From positions 1-47,125 of the forward strand of contig CAZEFK010000020.1 of assembly GCA_964511405.1 (NCBI GenBank): a stretch of DNA of 47,125 nucleotides, given 5' to 3'. How positions within the stretch are numbered: position 1 is the stretch's first letter; the number at the start of each line of letters is the position of its first letter. Of this stretch, positions 1 through 7,828 are shown in pieces. The position numbers were made by a program, and so were the translations under genes. The notes under the pieces are model-generated. The model saw nothing but the letters and a program-made list of their open reading frames with translations, did no database searches and was not told the DNA's origin. Source of the stretch: CAZEFK01 sp964511405. Its GTDB lineage: Bacteria > Pseudomonadota > Alphaproteobacteria > Elsterales > Elsteraceae.

Positions 1-101
1 AGCTACCCGCCGGGCGCCAGGGCGGCCGGCGCGCCGGCCAGGATTGCCCGCCAGGCGGCGAGCGGCGTGGCGCCGGGCCGGATGGTCACCCTGTCGGTCA
101 C
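1..101 (-). CDS. hutH: Histidine ammonia-lyase, N-terminal fragment (runs off window)
   Basis: Only the first 33 codons lie in the window; the gene continues beyond base 1. Histidine ammonia-lyase deaminates L-histidine to urocanate, the first step of histidine use. The visible N-terminus contains VTIRPGATPLAAWRAIL, which I recognise as the usual start of alphaproteobacterial HutH. The start is taken as GTG at 101 because a GGGAGGA ribosome site sits just upstream (about 106-112) and the family begins close to this point; an upstream ATG-started extension would cross the operator and is unlikely. It is divergent from the hutC-like gene, with a candidate operator between them. The identification rests on a short piece plus the adjacent HutC-type regulator. 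Confidence 0.75.
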
Positions 102-130
102 GTCGTCCTCCCGGGCTATCCCGAAACGGT

Positions 131-146
131 AATTGCCTATACAATT
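131..146. promoter_or_regulatory. Candidate HutC operator between hutH and hutC
   Basis: AATTG-N6-CAATT is a perfect 5-base inverted repeat here. Its core GCCTATAC (135-142) differs at one position from GTNTANAC, the operator pattern I recall for the HutC subfamily of GntR regulators. The 11-mer TGCCTATACAA (134-144) recurs exactly at 5540-5550. The position between the divergent starts fits autoregulation of hutC and control of hutH. Binding is inferred, not shown. Confidence 0.55.
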
Positions 147-190
147 GATCCCGCTTTCGCGCAACAGGTGCCTTGATCTAGAGGGAACGG

Positions 191-964
191 GTGGCAGCAG
201 AGCTCGACATCGTCGATGACGCACCCATGGCCGACCTCGACGGCGAAGGGCCGCTGTGGCAGCAGATCCGCCGCGCCATCGCGCGGCCGATCCTGAGCGG
301 CGCCTGGGCGCCCGGGCAGCGCATTCCGTCCGAGCACGACCTGATGGCGCGGTACGGCGCGGCGCGCATGACCGTGCACCGCGCCCTGCGCAGCCTGGCC
401 GAGGACGGTTGGGTCGAGCGCCGGCGCCGGGTCGGCACGATGGTGGCGGCGCGCACGCCGGAGCGCCCGGTGTTCGAGATCTGGGACATCGCGGCCGAGG
501 TCGCGCGCGCCGGCGCCGTGCATCGGTTCGACATCCTGGAGCGCCGCCTGCTGGCCGCGGGTGACCCGCGCCTGGCCGGGCTGGGCGAGGGGGCGCATGG
601 CCTGTGGCTGGTGTGCCGCCATTTCGCCGGCGACGCGCCGCTGCAGCTGGAGGAGCGCGTGATCAACCTGGCCGCGGCGCCGCGCGCCGCCGAGGCCGAC
701 TTCACCGCGGTGCCGCCGGGCCGCTGGCTGCTCGACCAGGTTGCCTGGACCGAGGCCGAGCACGCGATCCTGGCCGAGGCCGCCCCGCGCGACATCGCTC
801 AGCGCCTGGACATCCGGCCCGGTGCGGCCTGCCTGGTGGTCGAGCGGCGCACCTGGAACGGCCGGGTGCCGGTGACCTTCGCCCGGCTGTGGCATCCGGG
901 CGACCGCCATCGCCTGATCGGGCGGTTCCGGCCCAACCACAGCGGGACCGGGGATGCTGGGTAA
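191..964 (+). CDS. hutC: GntR-family regulator, HutC type
   Basis: A 257-residue transcriptional regulator. Residues about 20-85 form a GntR winged helix-turn-helix (PLWQQIRRAIARPILSG, then IPSEHDLMARYGAARMTVHRAL), and the rest fits a UTRA effector domain (ERRTWNGRVPVTFARLWHPG near the C-terminus), the arrangement of HutC, the urocanate-responsive repressor of histidine utilisation. Start is GTG 191, with GAGGGAA at 181-187 as ribosome site. It is divergent from hutH, which supports the HutC assignment over other UTRA regulators. It probably represses itself and hutH through the palindrome at 131-146, and perhaps the importer at 5.6-8.6 kb through an identical motif. Confidence 0.85.
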   Translation: MAAELDIVDDAPMADLDGEGPLWQQIRRAIARPILSGAWAPGQRIPSEHDLMARYGAARMTVHRALRSLAEDGWVERRRRVGTMVAARTPERPVFEIWDIAAEVARAGAVHRFDILERRLLAAGDPRLAGLGEGAHGLWLVCRHFAGDAPLQLEERVINLAAAPRAAEADFTAVPPGRWLLDQVAWTEAEHAILAEAAPRDIAQRLDIRPGAACLVVERRTWNGRVPVTFARLWHPGDRHRLIGRFRPNHSGTGDAG

Positions 965-972
965 CGGTGGGC

Positions 973-1218
973 TTATCGCGGGGCGGGGTCGCAGCCGTCC
1001 GACGCCTGGCCCCCCGTCTTTCCAGGGGCCGTCTTGCCCGGGGCCAGCGCCTCGAGCTCGGTCCGGGCCGAGAGCACCGCGGCGAGCGCGGCCGTCAAGT
1101 CCTGGCCCCGCGAGTGCCAGCGGAAGCGGATCGCGCGGACCGTCCGCAGGGCGCGCTCCAACCGGAGCTCGGCCGCGCGCACCGCGTGGGCGGTAACGCC
1201 ATCTTGTGTCAGTTGCAT
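973..1218 (-). CDS. Small hypothetical protein (81 aa)
   Basis: ATG at 1218 is preceded by AGGAG (about 1223-1227), a clean ribosome site, and the frame stays open to 973, where it ends just after the convergent hutC stop. The product is arginine- and alanine-rich and looks like one or two amphipathic helices (AVRAAELRLERALRTVRAIR, then LTAALAAVLSARTELEAL), followed by a short basic, glycine-rich tail containing the repeated tripeptide GKT. I recognise no domain. The upstream region 1232-1255 has an imperfect CGGTA/TACCG inverted repeat that may be an operator. Ribosome site and helical composition support a real gene, but function is unknown. Confidence 0.55.
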   Translation of the reverse strand: MQLTQDGVTAHAVRAAELRLERALRTVRAIRFRWHSRGQDLTAALAAVLSARTELEALAPGKTAPGKTGGQASDGCDPAPR

Positions 1219-1425
1219 ACTCGCTCCTAGTCGGTACCGAATAGATCGGATACCGGCACCTAAGGATGATCTACGCACTTTCACGTGTGGCGATGATAGA
1301 TCCTGCAAGCAGGGCCGCCAGCCCCAAACGGGGGTGACTTGCTGCGGTGCGTCAGGGCGCCATAGCCGTCCTTGTCCTCGGCTGCGGGCGGATGCCATCC
1401 TGTCCCGAAAACGGGGGAGGGAACC

Positions 1426-2064
1426 ATGGCCGAGACGATCGAGCCGCGCCTCAAGGTCCTGGTGGTCGGCGCCTCGGGCACGTTTGGCAGGGCGGTGCTC
1501 GCGGAGCTGGCGCCGCGCCACGACATCGTGACCGCCGGCCGCAGCTCGGGCGACGTGCGCATCGACCTGGAGGACGTCGCCAGCATCATCGCCGGCCTGG
1601 CCGAGGCCGGGCCGCTTGATGCCGTGGTCTCGGTCGCGGGCGCGGTCACCTTCGCGCCGCTGGCCGCGATCCGCCCGGCGCCGATCCCGGACTCGGCGTT
1701 CGGGCTGGGCTTGCGCAACAAGCTGATGGGGCAGGTCAACCTGGCGCTGGCGGCGCGCGACCACCTGAACGACGGCGGCTCGATCACGCTGACCACGGGC
1801 ATCCTGACCGACCATCCGATCCGCGGCGGCGCCAGCGCGACGCTGACCAACGCCGCCGTCGAGGGCTTCGTGCGCGCTGCCGCCATCGAGCTGCCGCGCG
1901 GCCTGCGCATCAACGTCGTCAGCCCCAGCGTGTTCGTGGAGTCGCTGCCGGGCTATGGACCATTCTTCCGCGGCTTCGAGGCCGTGCCGGTGGCCCGCGC
2001 GGCGCTGGCGGTCAGCCGCAGCGTCGAGGGCGCCCAGACCGGGCAGGTCTATCGCGTCCTGTGA
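1426..2064 (+). CDS. Short-chain dehydrogenase-like protein lacking the catalytic Tyr motif
   Basis: A 212-residue Rossmann-fold protein. GASGTFGRAV near the N-terminus is the nucleotide-binding loop, and LDAVVSVAGAVTFAPL follows the SDR strand-4 pattern. Where classical SDRs have YxxxK, this protein reads SATLTNAAVEGFV, so the catalytic tyrosine and lysine appear absent, as in the group of short 'SDR' proteins ending with RINVVSPSVFVESLPGYG and SVEGAQTGQVYRV. Start is ATG 1426, preceded by GGGGGAGGGAA. Its stop overlaps the start of the following GMC oxidoreductase, so the two are translationally coupled and probably act together. Substrate unknown; it may be a weak or non-classical reductase. 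Confidence 0.8.
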   Translation: MAETIEPRLKVLVVGASGTFGRAVLAELAPRHDIVTAGRSSGDVRIDLEDVASIIAGLAEAGPLDAVVSVAGAVTFAPLAAIRPAPIPDSAFGLGLRNKLMGQVNLALAARDHLNDGGSITLTTGILTDHPIRGGASATLTNAAVEGFVRAAAIELPRGLRINVVSPSVFVESLPGYGPFFRGFEAVPVARAALAVSRSVEGAQTGQVYRVL

Positions 2065-3647
2065 TGGCCTACGACTACATCGTGGTCGGCGGCGGGTCGG
2101 CCGGCGCGGTGCTGGCCAGCCGCCTGACCGAGGACCCCAAGGTCACGGTGCTGCTGCTCGAAGCCGGCCGCGCCGACCATCCCCTGACCTGGCTGCCGGT
2201 CAGCTTCGGCCTGCTGATCGACAACCCGCGCGCCAACTGGTGCTTCCGCTCGGAACCCGAGCCCGGCACCGCCAACCGGGTGATCCCGGTGCCGCGCGGC
2301 AAGCTGTTGGGCGGCTCCAGCGCGATCAACGGCCTGGTGTTCGTGCGCGGCCAGCCGCTGGACTATGACGGCTGGGCCCAGCTCGGCAACCGCGGCTGGA
2401 GCTGGCAGGACGTGCTGCCGCTGTTCCGGCGCATGGAGAGCTATGCCGATGGCGGCGACCTACGCGGCCACGACGGGCCGCTCAAGCTGTCCGAGGTCGC
2501 CGACCAGAACCCGCTCTATGACGCGCTGTTCGCGGCCGGCGCCGCGGTCGGCTGCCCGCGCAACCCCGACTACAACGGCGCCGACCAGGAGGGGGTCGTA
2601 AAGACCCAGGTCACGATCCATCGCGGCCGGCGCATGAGCACCGCCCACTGCTATCTGCGCCCGGCCCGCGGCCGGCCCAATCTCCGGATCGTGACCGAGG
2701 CCCACGCCCACCGCGTGCTGCTGGACGGCACGCGCTGCACCGGCGTGGTCTACGAGACGCCGGCGGGCCTGGCCGAGGCGCGGGCCGGGCGCGAGGTGAT
2801 CCTGGCTGCGGGCGCCATCTGCTCGCCGCAGCTCCTGGAGCTGTCCGGGATCGGCGATCCGGCGCTGCTCCAGCGCCACGGCATCGCCGTGCAGCACGCC
2901 CTGCCCGCGGTCGGCGAGCATTTCCGCGACCATATCGGGCCGCGCATCCAATGGCGCATCACCGATCCGCGCCTGTCCTACAACACCCGCGCGCGCGGCA
3001 TCCGGCTGGCCGGCGAGGTGGTGCGCTACGCCGCGACCCGGGGCGGCTTCCTGGGCCTGCCGTCGGCGCCGCTGCTGGCCTTCCTCAAGACCCGGCCCGA
3101 GTTGGCCGGCCCGGACGTGCAGTTCCATCTGGTGCCCTACGCGATCAAGGATCCGAAGACGCGCCGCCTGCACGACTTCCCGGGCATGACGGTGACCTGC
3201 TACCAGCTCCGGCCCGAGAGCCAGGGCTCGATCCATGTCCGCTCGGCCGACCCCCGGCAGCCGCCCGCGATCCGCTTCAACTTCCTGGCGGATCCCGTCG
3301 ACCGTCGGACCCTGGTCGACGGCATCCGCCTGGCACGCCGGCTGGTCGGCGCCCCGCCCATGGATCCCTATCGCGGCGACGAGCTGTCGCCCGGCGCCGC
3401 CGTCGCCAGCGACGACCAGATCCTGGACTGGATCCGGGCCAAGTCCGAGACGACCTACCACCCGATCGGCACTTGCCGCATGGGACCCGGACCCGACGCC
3501 GTGGTCGACGACAGCCTGCGCGTCCATGGCCTGTCCGGCCTGCGCGTGGCCGACGCCTCGATCATGCCGACCATGCCGTCGGGCAACACCAACGGGCCGG
3601 CGATCATGATCGGCGAAAAGGCGGCGGATCTGATCCGGGCGGGGTGA
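2064..3647 (+). CDS. GMC-family FAD oxidoreductase (choline dehydrogenase-like)
   Basis: A 527-residue flavoprotein of the glucose-methanol-choline family, oxidising an alcohol with FAD. YDYIVVGGGSAGAVLASRL (3-21) is the ADP-binding loop, GKLLGGSSAINGLVFVRG is the first GMC signature, and HPIGTCRMG places the catalytic His near residue 466, with the partner Asn in SGNTNGPAIMIG near 510, the spacing seen in choline oxidase. Start is taken as ATG 2064 inside the TGATG overlap with the SDR-like gene (GTG 2061 is possible), so both are one transcript. Substrate is not predictable: such proteins are often labelled choline dehydrogenase but act on many alcohols. It converges on the LysR gene, 4 bases apart. 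Confidence 0.88.
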   Translation: MAYDYIVVGGGSAGAVLASRLTEDPKVTVLLLEAGRADHPLTWLPVSFGLLIDNPRANWCFRSEPEPGTANRVIPVPRGKLLGGSSAINGLVFVRGQPLDYDGWAQLGNRGWSWQDVLPLFRRMESYADGGDLRGHDGPLKLSEVADQNPLYDALFAAGAAVGCPRNPDYNGADQEGVVKTQVTIHRGRRMSTAHCYLRPARGRPNLRIVTEAHAHRVLLDGTRCTGVVYETPAGLAEARAGREVILAAGAICSPQLLELSGIGDPALLQRHGIAVQHALPAVGEHFRDHIGPRIQWRITDPRLSYNTRARGIRLAGEVVRYAATRGGFLGLPSAPLLAFLKTRPELAGPDVQFHLVPYAIKDPKTRRLHDFPGMTVTCYQLRPESQGSIHVRSADPRQPPAIRFNFLADPVDRRTLVDGIRLARRLVGAPPMDPYRGDELSPGAAVASDDQILDWIRAKSETTYHPIGTCRMGPGPDAVVDDSLRVHGLSGLRVADASIMPTMPSGNTNGPAIMIGEKAADLIRAG

Positions 3648-3651
3648 GGCC

Positions 3652-4539
3652 CTATTCCGCGGCGTCGACCGCCGCCGGCTGGGCGCGGACGCAAGCCAGG
3701 AAGCCGGCGAGCGCGCTGGTGAGGTAGGCGTCGCGCCGGCGGATGAACACGGTTTCGACCCGGGCTTCCGAGGGCGGCAGGGCATGGAGCATGACCCGGC
3801 CGTCGCGCCAGGCGGGTTCTGCGACCACCTTGGGCAGCAGGGTCACGCCCAGGCCGGCGGCGACGCAGCCCAGGATGCCGTCGACGGTGCCGAACTCGAC
3901 CTCGCCCGCGACCGTGGCGCCGCGCCGGACGAGCAGCCGCTCCAACCGCTGGCGGTAGGAGCAGCCGGCCCGAAACATCACCTTGCGCAGCCCGGGCACG
4001 CCGGCCAAGGCGTCCAGGCTGCGCACCGAGCGGTCGGTGATCACGACAAGCTCTTCCCCGAACATGGGTTTGGCAGTCAGGTCGGGATGGTCGACGGGGC
4101 CGCACACGAAGGCGCCCTCGACCCGGCGCTCCAGCACATCCTCGATCAGGGTGCCGGTGGTGCCGGTGCGCAGCACCAAGTCGACCAGCGGGCAGGCGCC
4201 GGTAAAGGCGGCCAGGATCGGCGGCAGGCGCGCGCCGGCGGTGGTCTCCAGCGCGCCGATGACCAGGCGGCCCGTGGGCTGGCCGCTGTCGGCCACGGCC
4301 TGGCGGGCATCCTCCAGCAGGTGGCGGACCTGGGTGGCATAGGGGAGGAGCCGCTGCCCGGCGGCGGTCAGGGCGACCCCGCGATTGTGCCGGAGGAAGA
4401 GCTTGACCCCCAGCGCGTCCTCCAGCTGGCGGATGCGCGCTGTCACGGCCGACTGCACGGTGTTGAGTTCGGCCGCGGCGCGATTCATGCCGCCCAGCCG
4501 CGCCACTGCCTCGAACACCCTGAGGTCCGCCGAATCCAT
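3652..4539 (-). CDS. LysR-family transcriptional regulator
   Basis: A 295-residue LTTR. Residues 1-60 hold the winged helix (LRVFEAVARLGGMNRAAAEL, SAVTARIRQLEDALGVKLF), followed by TAAGQRLLPYATQ and a periplasmic-binding-protein-like effector domain to the end. It lies just upstream of the oxygenase gene on the same strand sense (oxygenase start is at higher coordinates) and convergent with the SDR/GMC pair, so either could be its target. The 25-base gap to the oxygenase stop suggests co-transcription with it. The effector is unknown. Confidence 0.88.
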   Translation of the reverse strand: MDSADLRVFEAVARLGGMNRAAAELNTVQSAVTARIRQLEDALGVKLFLRHNRGVALTAAGQRLLPYATQVRHLLEDARQAVADSGQPTGRLVIGALETTAGARLPPILAAFTGACPLVDLVLRTGTTGTLIEDVLERRVEGAFVCGPVDHPDLTAKPMFGEELVVITDRSVRSLDALAGVPGLRKVMFRAGCSYRQRLERLLVRRGATVAGEVEFGTVDGILGCVAAGLGVTLLPKVVAEPAWRDGRVMLHALPPSEARVETVFIRRRDAYLTSALAGFLACVRAQPAAVDAAE

Positions 4540-4564
4540 GCCCGCCTCCCGGCCATGCCGGCGC

Positions 4565-5524
4565 TCAGGCCGGCTGGGTCAGGTGCTTACGATAGCCGAA
4601 CGAGCGCTCGATGCGTCCCAGGATATGCGTGCCTGCGGCGACGGGATCGTAGCGGCACTGGGCGGGATCGGCGCCCAGCTGCCGCGGGTCGACGACCGCC
4701 TTGAAGTCGGGATCATAGAAGGTCGCGATCGAGTAGCGGGCGCGGCCCGAGCGGTTGACCACCCGGTGCGGGGTCGAGCTGTAGCGGTCGTTGGTCCAAC
4801 GCGCCAGCAGGTCGCCGACATTGACGACCAGCGTGCCGGGCACGGGCCGGGCGTCGATCCAGCGCCGGGTCGAGCGTTCCAGCACTTCCAGCCCGCCATT
4901 GTCGTCCTGCCACAGAAGCGTGATGCAGCCGAAGTCGGTGTGCGGCGCCACGCCGAACTGCTCGGGGCCGAGGTCGGGCGGTTGCGGCGGGTAATAGATG
5001 ATCTGGGTGCGCTGCAGCCGCTTTTCATACCGACTGGCGAAGAAATCGGGCGATACCTCCAGCGAGATCGCCACGCAGCGCAACAGCAGCGCCCCGCATT
5101 CGCCCATGGCGTCGTAATAGTCGGTCAGCGCCTGCCGGAAGCCGGGGCGGCCGGCTGGCCAGTTGTTGGGACCGCGCAAGGGCTCTCCGGCGGCGACGTC
5201 GGGATCGTCCTCGGGCAGCTCCAGCCCGATGCTGTAGAATTCCTTGTGATCGGGGCGTTTGGCCTCGTACATCAAGGCGTCGCCCAGGGCATTGAAGCCG
5301 CGGTGGCGGGCGTTGACCGCGACCTGCCGCTTCTCGTCCAGCGGCAGGGCGAAGAAGGCGCGGGCCTCGGCCGTGGCGCGATCGATCACCGCCTCGGGCA
5401 CGCCATGCCCCGACACGTAGAAGAAACCGACGCTGCAGCAGGCCTGGCTGATGGCATCGGCGGCCGCGCGGAGCGCCGTCGGCTCGCCGGTGCGGGCGGC
5501 GGAGAGATCGATCACGGGAAGCAT
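4565..5524 (-). CDS. 2-oxoglutarate/Fe(II) oxygenase, isopenicillin-N-synthase family
   Basis: A 319-residue member of the IPNS/2OG-dioxygenase superfamily. The N-terminal DIOX_N region has VGFFYVSGHGVP (32-43). The iron ligands are visible as HTD (H195, D197) and H253 in TPHRVVNRSG, and RYS (R263, S265) is the expected 2-oxoglutarate-binding RxS. All catalytic residues are present, so it should be active; length is typical. It is divergent from a complete amino-acid-type ABC importer, and the candidate HutC operator at 5540-5550 lies 16 bases before its start. Related proteins hydroxylate amino acids or amines, so a role in modifying the imported compound is reasonable but unproven. Confidence 0.88.
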   Translation of the reverse strand: MLPVIDLSAARTGEPTALRAAADAISQACCSVGFFYVSGHGVPEAVIDRATAEARAFFALPLDEKRQVAVNARHRGFNALGDALMYEAKRPDHKEFYSIGLELPEDDPDVAAGEPLRGPNNWPAGRPGFRQALTDYYDAMGECGALLLRCVAISLEVSPDFFASRYEKRLQRTQIIYYPPQPPDLGPEQFGVAPHTDFGCITLLWQDDNGGLEVLERSTRRWIDARPVPGTLVVNVGDLLARWTNDRYSSTPHRVVNRSGRARYSIATFYDPDFKAVVDPRQLGADPAQCRYDPVAAGTHILGRIERSFGYRKHLTQPA

Positions 5525-5539
5525 GGGCCCGTCCTCAAA

Positions 5540-5550
5540 TGCCTATACAA
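5540..5550. promoter_or_regulatory. Second copy of the HutC-like operator motif
   Basis: TGCCTATACAA here is identical to 134-144 between hutH and hutC. It contains GCCTATAC, one mismatch from the HutC pattern GTNTANAC, but the flanking inverted repeat is weaker than at the first site. It lies between the divergent oxygenase (start 5524) and binding-protein (start 5661) genes, the expected place for an operator acting on both. Confidence 0.45.
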
Positions 5551-5660
5551 AACGATTTTACAAGCACGACCCGGCGCGGCAAGATCGAAAAGCAAGGGTT
5601 TCCGCCGGCGGCGCCGCCGTCCGGACGGCTCTCGAGTGCCGATCCGCCATGGAGGAGAGA

Positions 5661-6485
5661 ATGCGTCGATTGATTGCCGCGATTGCGGCTGTCCTGGGCA
5701 CCGCGGCGTTCGCGGCCGGCCCGGCCGCGGCCGAGGACGTGCTGGCCCGCGTCAAGGCGGCCGGCGAGCTGAAGGTCGGGACCGAGACCGAGTTCGCGCC
5801 GTTCGACTTCATCGACGCCGGCGAGCACAAGGGGCTGAACGTCGACCTGTTCGCCGAGATCGGCAAGGAGCTGGGGGTCAAGATCACCTGGGTGGCGCTG
5901 CCCTGGGAGAGCGTGCTGCCCGGCCTGGAGGGCGGCAAGTTCGACATGGTCGCCGGCCCCGCCACCATCACCAAGGCCCGGACGGAGCGCTACCGCTTCA
6001 CCCTGCCGATCGCCGAGGCGACCGTGGCGCTGCTGAAGCGCGCCAAGGACGACTCGATCAAGAAGCCCGAGGACATCGCCGGCAAGACGGTCGGCGCCGG
6101 CAAGGCCTCGGCCCAGCTCGACCAGCTGAAGGCGTTCGCCGCCACCCTGCCGGGCAAGACCACCGTGCGCGAATATGTCGACAACAGCACGGCCTATGCC
6201 GACATGGCGGCCGGGCGCATCGTCGCCGTCGGCAACTCGCTGCCCAACATCGCCTATGTCGCAGCCCAGCGGCCCGATACCTTCGCCGTGGTGCTGCCGC
6301 CCTTCGGCCAGAAGTCCTATTTCGGCTTTATCGGCCGCAAGGACGCCGACAACAAGGCGCTGATGGACGCCATCGACGGCGCGATTGCCAAGATCAAGGC
6401 CGACGGCCGCCTGGCCAAGATGCAGCAGAAGTGGTTCGGGCTGGCCTTCGACACGCCGAACAGCGTGCCGACGCCGGCGTTCTGA
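5661..6485 (+). CDS. ABC transporter substrate-binding protein (amino-acid type)
   Basis: A 274-residue periplasmic binding protein of the SBP_bac_3 family. Residues 1-24 form a Sec signal peptide ending PAAA before ED. The mature part begins VKAAGELKVGTETEFAPFDF, with GLNVDLFAEIGKELG and FDMVAGPATITKARTERYRF, the usual polar-amino-acid binding-protein pattern. Start ATG 5661 follows GGAGGAGAGA directly. It is the first gene of a four-gene importer operon (5661-8649), and its promoter region carries the repeat of the hut operator. The ligand cannot be read from sequence; histidine, urocanate or another basic or cyclic amino-acid derivative would fit the regulatory link. Confidence 0.9.
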   Translation: MRRLIAAIAAVLGTAAFAAGPAAAEDVLARVKAAGELKVGTETEFAPFDFIDAGEHKGLNVDLFAEIGKELGVKITWVALPWESVLPGLEGGKFDMVAGPATITKARTERYRFTLPIAEATVALLKRAKDDSIKKPEDIAGKTVGAGKASAQLDQLKAFAATLPGKTTVREYVDNSTAYADMAAGRIVAVGNSLPNIAYVAAQRPDTFAVVLPPFGQKSYFGFIGRKDADNKALMDAIDGAIAKIKADGRLAKMQQKWFGLAFDTPNSVPTPAF

Positions 6486-6512
6486 CCGCCCGCACCGGGT
6501 CAAGACGCGCGG

Positions 6513-7166
6513 ATGATCCCGGCCGCCAAGCTGTTGCTGTTCGCCAAGCTGCTGGCGGCCGGCGCGGTCATGACCCTGGCGGTCAGCGCCGTCTCGATCC
6601 TGGCCGGCTTGGCGATCGCGGTGCCGGTCTCGGCCGCCCAGCTGGCCCGCCGGGCCTGGCTGCGGCGGCTGGGCGGCCTCTATGTCAGCTTCTTCCGCGG
6701 CGTGCCGCTGCTGGTGCAGTTGCTGCTGATCTACAACTTGCTGCCCCAGGTCGGGATCGACCTGCCGAGCCTTGCCGCGGCGGTCGTCGGCCTGTCGCTG
6801 TGCACGGCCGCCTACCAGGCCGAGAACCTGCGCGGCGGCTTCCTCAACGTGCCCACCGGCCTGGTCGAGGCCGCCCGCATGGTCGGGCTCGGCAACCGCC
6901 AGATCCTGCTGCGCATCCGGCTGCCCCTGGCGGTGCGCCTGACCCTGCCGGCCATCGTCAACGAGGCGATCCTGATCCTGAAGGCGTCATCCCTGGTCTC
7001 GGTGGTCGGGGTCGGCGAGCTGACCCTGGTCGCGCGCAACCTGTCGGCCAGCACCTACCTGCCGCTGCCGATCTATGCCATGGCCGGCCTGTTCTACATC
7101 CTGCTCAACGGCGTGCTGGTGTCGGCCGGATCGGCGCTGGGCCGCCGGATGTGGCGGGGCGCATGA
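6513..7166 (+). CDS. ABC transporter permease, amino-acid type (first)
   Basis: A 217-residue inner-membrane permease of the HisMQ family. About five hydrophobic segments are visible, and the EAA loop reads VEAARMVGLGNRQILLRIRLP, which contacts the ATPase. FFRGVPLLVQLLLIYNLLP is the typical RGTP-like stretch of this family. Start ATG 6513 comes 27 bases after the binding-protein gene. Its stop overlaps the start of the second permease (ATGA, 7163-7166), so the two are coupled and presumably form a heterodimeric channel. Confidence 0.9.
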   Translation: MIPAAKLLLFAKLLAAGAVMTLAVSAVSILAGLAIAVPVSAAQLARRAWLRRLGGLYVSFFRGVPLLVQLLLIYNLLPQVGIDLPSLAAAVVGLSLCTAAYQAENLRGGFLNVPTGLVEAARMVGLGNRQILLRIRLPLAVRLTLPAIVNEAILILKASSLVSVVGVGELTLVARNLSASTYLPLPIYAMAGLFYILLNGVLVSAGSALGRRMWRGA

Positions 7167-7828
7167 CCCTCGACTGGGGCCTGATCCGCGAGTCGCTGCC
7201 GGATCTCCTGAGCGGCGCCGCGGTGACGATCGAGGTCTGGCTGCTGGCGGTCGTCCTGGCGGTGCCGCTCGGCTTCGCCGTGGCGCTCGGCCGCCGCTAT
7301 GGGGGGCCGGTGCTGGCGCTGCCGCTGGCGGCGGTGATCGCGGTGCTGCGCGGCTCGCCCTTCCTGGTGCAGATCTACCTGCTGTATTTCGGCGGGCCCT
7401 ATATGGGGCTGGACCTGGAGCCGACCGAGGCCGGCCTGCTGGGGCTGTCGGTCTATGGCGCGGCCTATTTCGCCGAGATCTTCCGCGGCGGCTTCGACGC
7501 CGTCCCGCGCGGGCATGTCGAGGCGGCGGTAACCGTCGGCCTCAGCCATGGCCAGATCGTGCGCCGGATCCTGGTGCCCGAGATCGCGCTGCTGGTGCTG
7601 CCCGCCTGTTTCAACCTGGTCATCGTTCTATTGAAGGAGACGGTGGTGCTATCGACGGTAACGGTGCCTGAGATCATGTATGCGATCACCGATATCGGGA
7701 ACAAATACTACGCCTTTGCCGAATCGCTGTTGATCCTGGCGTTGGTCTATTGGGGCCTGGTGGAGGCGGCCGGCGCCATCGGCCGCTGGGTCGAGCGGCG
7801 CCTGGCCCGCTACCGGCTGGCGGCATGA
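7163..7828 (+). CDS. ABC transporter permease, amino-acid type (second)
   Basis: A 221-residue HisMQ-type permease. AVLRGSPFLVQIYLLYFG is the conserved N-terminal region and VEAAVTVGLSHGQIVRRILV the EAA loop; several hydrophobic helices span the rest. ATG 7163 overlaps the previous stop, and the TGA at 7826-7828 overlaps the ATPase ATG at 7825, so translation is coupled on both sides. The reading frame is open far upstream (from 4385) with no stops, but this is a GC-rich shadow; the family-consistent start is 7163. Confidence 0.9.
   Translation: MTLDWGLIRESLPDLLSGAAVTIEVWLLAVVLAVPLGFAVALGRRYGGPVLALPLAAVIAVLRGSPFLVQIYLLYFGGPYMGLDLEPTEAGLLGLSVYGAAYFAEIFRGGFDAVPRGHVEAAVTVGLSHGQIVRRILVPEIALLVLPACFNLVIVLLKETVVLSTVTVPEIMYAITDIGNKYYAFAESLLILALVYWGLVEAAGAIGRWVERRLARYRLAA

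Noticed and set aside
4385..7162. Upstream extension of the second ABC permease frame
   Set aside because: It crosses the oxygenase, binding-protein and first permease genes in a different frame; the family start is at 7163.
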